From Heterohyrax brucei (Eukaryota; Chordata; Mammalia; Hyracoidea; Procaviidae): a stretch of 64,000 nucleotides of DNA. The translations under genes and the position numbers were made by a program. The notes beneath the pieces were generated by a model that saw nothing but the letters and a program-made list of their open reading frames with translations, made no database searches and was not told the DNA's origin. This document shows, piece after piece, positions 57,901-64,000 of the stretch (position 1 is the first letter of the stretch; every line of letters starts with the position of its first letter). The DNA lies in contig CM053141.1 of the NCBI GenBank assembly GCA_028571685.1, positions 134,630,833 to 134,694,832 on the forward strand, given 5' to 3'.

Positions 57901-58792
57901 GACCTCTGAGCACTGCTTTGGCTGTATCCCATAGGTTCTGGTAGGAAGTGTTTTCGTTCTCATTGGAATCCATGAATTTCTTTAATTCATCCCTGATTTC
58001 CTCTATAACCCCTGTTTTTTTGAGCAAGATGTTGTTCAGTTTCCAAGAGTTCCACTTTCTATCTCTGTTTATACTGCTATTGATTTCAACTTTTATGGCT
58101 TTATGATCTGAGAAGATGCTTTGCAGTAATTCAACGGTATGGATTTTGTTGAGCATTGCATTATGGCCTATCACGTGGTCAATTCTGGAGAATGTTCCAT
58201 GTGCACTGGAGAAGAAGGTGTAGTTGTCTGCTGATGGGTGGGAAGTTCTGTATATATCAATGAGGTTTAGTTGATTAATTGTGTCAATGAAGTCGTCTGT
58301 ATCTTTACTGAGCTTTTTTCTAGATGATCTGTCTAGTAATGAGTGTGGAGTGTTAAAATCTCCCACTGTTATTGTGGAGTCATCTAACTCTCTTTTGAGC
58401 GTAGTCAGTGTTTCTTCGACATATTTAGGTGCTCTGACATTAGGTGCATAAATGTTTAATATCGTTAAGTCTTGCTTGTGTACTGAACCTTTCAGCAATA
58501 TATAGTGTCCATCTTTGTCCACGATGGTGGATTTGACATTAAAATTGATTTTGTCTGAGATTAGAATTGCCACCCCTGCTCTTCTTTGTTCATTGTTAGC
58601 TTAATATATATTCTTCCATCCTTTAATTTTCAGTTTGTTCCTGTCTTTAGGTCTCAAGTGAGTTTCTTGTAGACAACATATGGATGGGTCATGTCTTTTG
58701 ATCCAAGATGACACTCGGTGTCTCTTTACTGGAGCATTCAGTCCATTCACCTTCAGTGTAATTATTGATAAGTATGTGTTCACTGCTACCAT
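54968..58792 (-). pseudogene. L1 ORF2 (endonuclease-reverse transcriptase), broken
   Basis: Retrotransposon replication protein, about 1275 codons from the ATG at 58792 to the stop at 54968, close to the usual length. Endonuclease motifs remain: VNGLN, LQETHL, GDFNT, FSDHKA. The RT domain has [19 protein letters not shown] and the catalytic FADDMIVY. The C-terminal Cys-rich knuckle reads CWRGCGESGTLLHCWWGCK. Four lesions break it: an in-frame TAA at 58601-58603 (normally Gln), a 1-nt frameshift near 57565-57575, an in-frame TAG at 55981-55983 (normally Trp after NKWC), and a frameshift near 55200-55230. The rest reads cleanly, so these are recent. Confidence 0.9.
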
Positions 58793-59204
58793 TGTGATAT
58801 GTTTATTTTTATGTTGATGTTTTCTCTGTTGTTCTTATTAGTCTGTTCTGAGACACTCTTTTTTGTGAGTTGATTTTTCACCCTTTTCAGAGCTGGTTTT
58901 ATAGTTGTTGAGACTCGTGTGTTAGATTTCTTGAAATGGTATGATACATCTTTGTTGTGCTTTACAGCTGCCCCTATGAACCCCCTTCATAAACTATTTA
59001 TAAACCCAATTTTAATTAACACCAGTGTTGTCATCTTCCTCTCCATCTGGAAGGACTATAACGACTGTAGTACATCCCTCTTTTATTATGATGACACCAT
59101 AGTTTTCATGATGATCACTGGATTGCTTCTTAATCAAAGCTGTGATTTACTTTGGAGCCTTCCCTAAATGAGTATTGAGTAGTGTGTCGTTCTAAAATAT
59201 AAAG

Positions 59205-60161
59205 TTAGTGGTTTCGTTCTTCTAAGCCAAAGCCAAGAACTTCTTTCAGTATTTCTTGTAGTTTGGGTTTGGTTTTTACAAAGTCTCTGATTTTCTGTTT
59301 ATCTGGGAATGTCTTAATTTCATTTTCGTATTTGAAAGATAGTTTTGCAGGATATATAATTCTGGGTTGGAAATTCTTCTCCTTCAAGACTTTGAATGTG
59401 TCGTGCCACTCTCTCTGTGCCAGCATGGTTTCTGCTGAGAAATCTGACGAGAGCCTACAGGGTTTCCCTCTGAATGTTAGCTTTGCCTTGAGTCTTGCTG
59501 CCTTTAAGAGTTGCTGCTTAGGTTTCATTTTGTTAAGCTTGATTATAATATGTCTTGGAGTCTTTCTTTTGAGATCTGTATTGGGTGGCGTATGATATGC
59601 ATCTGAGATGTCTATATTCTCTTCCTTCATGATTTCTGGGAAGTTTTCTTTCAGCAGCTCCACAATACTCTCTGTGTTTTTAGATGTCTCACCCTGTTCA
59701 GGGACTCCAATTAATTGAAGGTTGTTTCTCTTAATGGAGTCCCACATGCTTCTTAATGTTTCTTCATTTTTCTTGCTTCTTTTTCCTGATTTCTGCTCAT
59801 AGACGCTGGCTTCAGTAGCTCTGTCTTCCGAGTCAGAAATTCTTTTTTCCATTTGTTCCATTCTGTTTTCTTGGCTTTACATGGAAGTTTCTATGTCTTT
59901 GATTTTCTTCTTGAGCTGTTGGATTTCAGAGTACTGGTGTTCCATCAGGTCGAACAACTTGCTTAATTTTTCATTTTGTTCTGCTGCATTTTGTATAAGG
60001 TCTAGAAGGGCTCTGTATATAATCAATTTGTATTCACTTCCTGATGGTTTCATAAAAGTTTCTTCATCTGGAAAACTCCTTCGTTGCTTTATTTGGGAGC
60101 CTTCTGAAGCCATGAGTGATTGCTTGTATGCCACAATTGTCTGTTGCTTTTTGGGTCCCAT
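59205..60161 (-). pseudogene. L1 ORF1 (RNA-binding chaperone), one premature stop
   Basis: Trimeric RNA-binding protein of L1, 318 codons from the ATG at 60161. Residues ~30-95 are heptad-rich (LFDLMEHQYSEIQQLKKKIK) and continue after a single in-frame TAA at 59877-59879 (codon 95) with the rest of the coiled coil. The conserved RRM and C-terminal domains follow (RHIIIKLNKMK, AQREWHDTFKVLKEKNFQPR). No frameshift: both parts share a frame. The only lesion is one nonsense codon. Confidence 0.9.
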
Positions 60162-61164
60162 GTGAGTATATAGAGGCTGGAAGAGGTACTGTGAGGATGG
60201 ATTGCAAATGTTTCTCTAGGCTGTCTTCAAATGTAAAGCAAAAGGTATCTGACCGGGTCACAAGTCAGATAGGTTTTCAGGTGTAGAGGTCCCTCTTCTC
60301 ATCTGACAAAGTAAGCGCCACTATATCCAACCCCAGATGATAACAAACTAGTTCAGAATACAGCAATGGTACTGCCCTGATGGCCTCTGCTGACAGGGCC
60401 TAGCCTTAGCCAACACTGTGCTGAGTACTGGTTTTGTGATAGAAAAGCGCTCTCCTATGTGCAGGCTCTGGCTCCCAAGCTAAGAATTAGGTCCAGCTGC
60501 GGCCACCGTATCCAAGATGGCGTCCTCCACACAGGCAGCAGACAGAGGGGCTAACGGTGCCCAGAGGCAGCGATTCCTCTGCTTCTGTTGCAGGGCCCCC
60601 AACGTATGCAGCACTGTGCAAAATCACTACTTTTCTGTTGGAGAAGCGCTGTCCCGTTTGTAGACGCTGGCTCCCAGGTTAAGAATGAGGTCCTGCTAAA
60701 ATCTGGGTACCAACATGGCGTCCCGCAACCTGACCGCGGAGCTCCGCACAAACCCCACTGAGGCAGCTACAAAATGAAAGGCTCAAAGTGTCTAGATTAA
60801 CAGAGTCCCGAGCATGGCTCTCAGAACATGGGAATTTTGCCTGCCTATCCCCCCCGCAGCGCGTTTGAGTCCAGCCGCCAGGCAAGGCCCAGCTCCGCCC
60901 GCCAGCCGAGACAGAGGAAAAAAAAGAGTCAAAATGGTGCATTTACCTTCCGTCCGTGAGAGCCGGGGGTAGCCAGGAGCGAGAGTCAGCGAAAGAGAGG
61001 AGGTTTTTCGCTGAGTGGTATGAAGTCCTGGTTAACAGCTCTGTGCAGTGTCCTGAGGCTGATTAGGTGATCAGAAGGCTCTGTTTGATTGTCAATTCAG
61101 GTCTTGGTTTCCAGAGGGATAGAAAGAGACGTGGGCTTAGTTGGCCATCTTGACTCTGCCCCCC
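60162..61164 (-). promoter_or_regulatory. L1 5' UTR (internal promoter region)
   Basis: A GC- and CpG-richer kilobase than its surroundings, ending at the L1 5' boundary at 61164. L1 5' UTRs carry an internal RNA polymerase II promoter and in some species an antisense promoter. Here antisense firing would transcribe towards CSNK1G3 exon 4, 1.1 kb away. Activity is inferred, not shown. Confidence 0.6.
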
Positions 61165-62294
61165 TATTTTTGTTTTTTTAATTGCTAAGACAGACAAACA
61201 CAACAGTCACACACTTGGAAGTGAAACTGAGACATTTAAGGCAGAAGAGTTCATTTTCTTGTGATAAGTAAATATATAAATTGCAGTGCTATGGCAAATT
61301 AATCACTTAGCTCTTAAGTTTGTTCAGAATCTTTTAAGTACGAAGACAAAATACAGATAACTTCAATGCATTTAAATATTTATGTTTTATCTTTATATTA
61401 GTTTTCGATTTCTGCTTAATAATTACCTGTAATTTAGTGTCTAAAGCAAGAGACTTTATTATCTCACAGTTTTCTTAGAGCAAAAGTCCAGGCATGGCTT
61501 AGCTGGGTCTTCTGCTAAGGTTCTCATCATACTGAAATCAAGATGTTAAGCTGGGACCGTGGTCTTATCTGAGGCTCAGAGCCCTCTTTTAACCTTACTG
61601 GTTGTTGTAGAATTCGGTTCCTCATGACTGTAGGACTAAGGCCTTAAGTTTCTAGATGCTATCCACAGTTCCCTGGTATTTGACCTGTTCCACAATATAG
61701 CTGTTTGCTTCTTGAACGCCAAGAGGAGAACACTTGTAATGCTTGAGTTATCTCTGATCTAGGCCCTCTTTTTAAAGGCTCACATGATTAGGTCAGGCCT
61801 ATCAGGATATTTTCCCTTTTAATTAACTCAGAGTCAACCGATAGTGACCTTTGCTATATAGCATTAACCTGATCTTGGGAGCAATGGTCCATGAATCTTG
61901 CCCACATTCAAAGGAAGGACGTAGGGTTATTCATGAAAGTGGAGATCAGTAGAAATGTGCCTTTCCCATATGCTGAGCATTTCTTTAGGCCATGGAAATG
62001 CGTGGCTGAGAAGTCCCTTTTCTTGTTACAGTGAGGTGGTATAGAGACAAACAAGAACACCCTGGTATAGTATAGTTCAATAAATGCTGTGACAGAAGTG
62101 TGCCAAGAGTACAATTGGACTGTCAAGGCTAAGGTACAGGGACTGAGCTTTGGTCAGGGAAAGTGGATTATGTGTATGGAAAAAGTAAGGAAACTGCTAT
62201 AATGTTAAAACTATCAACTTTATAGGGAAAGAAGTCTGGTATTTAAGTTGATGAAATTATCAAATGACCCCTCTTTTATTTTTCTCCTTACCAG
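61165..62294. repeat. End of the 34-kb intron, with an ancient repeat
   Basis: 61390-61900 resembles a widespread placental repeat (ggctcacatgattaggtcag, ttttaattaactcagagtca), family not assigned. The acceptor of exon 4 is ttttatttttctccttaccag ending at 62294. Confidence 0.45.
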
Positions 62295-62443
62295 ATGGTA
62301 TACCTCAAGTTTACTATTTTGGCCCTTGTGGTAAATACAATGCTATGGTGCTGGAACTGCTGGGACCTAGTTTGGAAGACTTGTTTGACTTGTGTGACAG
62401 AACTTTTTCTCTTAAAACGGTTCTAATGATAGCTATACAACTG
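62295..62443 (+). CDS. CSNK1G3: CSNK1G3 coding exon 4 (residues 97-146)
   Basis: 149 nt that complete codon 97 and encode residues 97-146, starting [10 protein letters not shown]. It covers beta-4, beta-5, the hinge and helices alpha-D and alpha-[19 protein letters not shown] is the CK1 signature hinge, with ELLG at 117-120; [17 protein letters not shown] begins alpha-E. DGIPQ fits gamma-3, whereas gamma-1 has a GEGLPQ-type sequence as I recall. The acceptor is ttaccag at 62294; the donor is ctg|gtaagt at 62443|62444. The phase runs from 1 to 0. Confidence 0.96.
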
Positions 62444-63888
62444 GTAAGTAAAGCAGAATGTGTTACAGTTTTGAACAACTGTGTAGTTCGTTTGGTCATA
62501 TAATTATATTAAGAGTTTGGTGTTTTGTGACTTTACAGTGCATCTGACCTAATAAAAATGCTGTGCTTTTCATGTATTGTCTTGTAGGATGCAGGTAACT
62601 TAAAATAGCTGAATCAAGATGTATTTTATTTACATAGTAGAGTGCCTTATTTCTATAAGATCAGAATTCTCAGCTTGAAAATTATTTCCAGCACCTTTTT
62701 GATGTAGAAGATGATTACCTGGAAAGAAATACTTCAGAAGCATGGATTCTTAATCTTGATAATAGACTCTAATGGCTCTGAAAAGAAGAAACAAACTAAT
62801 CAGAGTCTTAATACATTGTTTAAATTTCATAGTCTATAAAAAGTAATATACAGACTTAAGACAGTTTTAAGAGAAATGCCAGTAGGAGTATGCTGCAGAA
62901 CCTTAAAAATGTTTCATTCTTTAATTCAGCAATTCCACTTCTCCACTTCCATATCCTCTAGAAACGTTCAGATAGACTTAAAGCTTTTTCTCCAAGGATG
63001 TATATAATAAAAAATCAGACATAACTCAAATGTCCATAAATAATGTAACTAGTTTGTGTAAGTTATGAATAGTCATAAAATAACATGCAGGCATTAAGAA
63101 GTGTGTATTAAAAGAATGCTTTGTGACTTGAAAAATTCTCATAATATATTCTCAAGTGAAAAGTGTAAGTCATAGGAGACTGTCATAGGAGCCAAAATTT
63201 GTCAAAATGGCCTGTGTAACTGTATGTGTACATTGCTTTCTTAATCATGATTATTGTTAAATTAAGTGGTTTTGTTTGTAATGCTTTATTTTTTTAAATT
63301 TGTACACTGAATGTTATTGAAGAATCTAAAATAGTTAATAAAAATGTACTCTATTACTATTAGAGTTGAATTCCCAAATTTTGTAATTCTAGGGTCTTTT
63401 TTTAGCATTTAATACCTGGGGAAAAAGTAAAGAAGTTATAAAAAAGAAAACAATATTGAAAATTGCTTTGTTAATTTTTTTCATGTGATAGTTTAGATCA
63501 TTAGGTTTCTCTAATTGTGAAAATTGCTTGATTGCTGAACTGATAAATTGCAACACTATGAATGCTTGTTTACATTTTTCAGGATTTTTTATCAGTAAAG
63601 TCTTTTGATTTTATGTAATCTTATCTAAAAGTATTTATTGAATCAAGCTCACTGATAAAAAAGAATGTGTAAAACTTAGACACTTTTATGTGATAGTGAC
63701 TGTTAACAGTAAAGTCGTAGGTTTTTAATGATTGAGTATATCGTCAAGGAACTATAGACTGACATGTAAGTTTTAAAAATGTCAAAATAATTTCAGGTGA
63801 TTTTGCTTTTTAAGGTTGTTTTCCTTGTGAAAATTCTGTCTTTCATCTAGCTTTGAAATTAAATTTCTTTTTTTTTCCTTAAATCAAG
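62444..63888. other. Intron between coding exons 4 and 5, with an L1 remnant
   Basis: Short intron (1,445 bp). About 62920-63250 reads like the sense-strand 3' part of an old L1 (aaatgtccataaataatgta, aaaataacatgcaggcatta). The acceptor is ttttttttccttaaatcaag at 63869-63888. Confidence 0.5.
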
Positions 63889-64000
63889 ATTTCTCGTATG
63901 GAATATGTCCATTCAAAGAATTTGATATACAGAGACGTAAAACCCGAGAACTTCTTGATAGGACGACCGGGAAACAAAACCCAGCAAGTTATTCATATTA
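63889..64000 (+). CDS. CSNK1G3: CSNK1G3 coding exon 5, truncated by the window edge (residues 147-183)
   Basis: 112 nt encoding [20 protein letters not shown] and on to QQVIHI, then one base of the next codon before the window ends. The catalytic loop YRDVKPEN is residues 160-167, with catalytic Asp162, Lys164 and Asn167. Tyr replaces the usual His of the HRD motif, a normal feature of the gamma subgroup. The Gly-rich GRPGNKTQQ insert and IHI lead into the DFG-equivalent, which lies beyond the window. The exon's donor is not visible. Confidence 0.95.
   Translation, partial: MSRMEYVHSKNLIYRDVKPENFLIGRPGNKTQQVIHI

Larger units (their letters stand above)
53952..61164 (-). mobile_element. Nearly full-length L1, antisense
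   Basis: About 7.2 kb with all L1 parts in order on the minus strand: ~1.0 kb 5' UTR (60162-61164), ORF1 (59205-60161), ORF2 (54968-58792), ~1.0 kb 3' UTR and an A-rich tail (T-rich on the + strand, 53953-53980). The 5' end (gccccccct complement) resembles the older copy at 1197. A possible TATTTTT duplication lies at 53953 and 61165, but it overlaps the tail and is ambiguous. It is the youngest-looking L1 in the window, yet inactive. Confidence 0.9.

Noticed and set aside
1..64000. A second host gene, microRNA/snoRNA gene, or processed pseudogene
   Set aside because: I looked for intronless gene-like ORFs, poly(A)-flanked cDNA copies and C/D or H/ACA boxes and saw nothing supportable by eye; a covariance-model search would be needed to exclude small RNAs.

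Overview
This window is mammalian nuclear DNA. It is AT-rich, consists mostly of intron, and carries five exons of one protein-coding gene on the + strand. The exons at 3857-4280, 15661-15701, 28181-28250, 62295-62443 and 63889-64000 join in phase. They encode the N-terminal 183 residues of casein kinase 1 gamma-3 (CSNK1G3), including the glycine-rich ATP loop, the VAIK lysine, the alpha-C glutamate, the hinge and the YRDVKPEN catalytic loop. The promoter and first non-coding exon lie upstream of the window; the rest of the kinase and the palmitoylated tail lie downstream.

The repeats identify the lineage. About 25 copies of a tRNA-derived SINE match AfroSINE, which is restricted to afrotherians. 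Most copies are the short form that lacks about 45 bp in the middle. From memory this is the HSP subfamily of hyraxes, sirenians and elephants, so the source is most likely a paenungulate such as an elephant. Abundant RTE/BovB-type LINEs and lineage-specific L1s with a ~1 kb 5' UTR fit this.

Layout. 1-3856: upstream intron with the 5' part of an L1, an older L1, AfroSINEs and an LTR, ending at the acceptor of the first coding exon. 4281-15660: intron with AfroSINEs, a Tigger-like MITE, L1 3'-UTR pieces and a ~4 kb RTE locus broken by an L1 and an LTR. 15702-28180: intron with an LTR inserted in an AfroSINE, MIRs, a rearranged L1, an old sense L1 carrying a mariner, and a 75-bp direct repeat. 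28251-62294: a 34-kb intron with an MLT1-type LTR, several L1s, a nested L1/RTE/RTE stack (35.3-40.5 kb), an RTE flanked by ~160-bp direct repeats, a second mariner, and a nearly full-length L1 (53.95-61.16 kb) whose ORFs carry only a few lesions. 62444-63888: short intron.

No other host gene, RNA gene, CRISPR array or prokaryote-like system is visible. The interesting content is transposon biology: two RTE copies with the same 23-bp deletion of the reverse-transcriptase YADD box, very long target-site duplications at an RTE and an AfroSINE, two mariner copies with extended inverted arms, closely spaced inverted AfroSINE pairs, and a cluster of four upstream ORFs in the CSNK1G3 leader. All family names come from reading the sequence; no database was searched.
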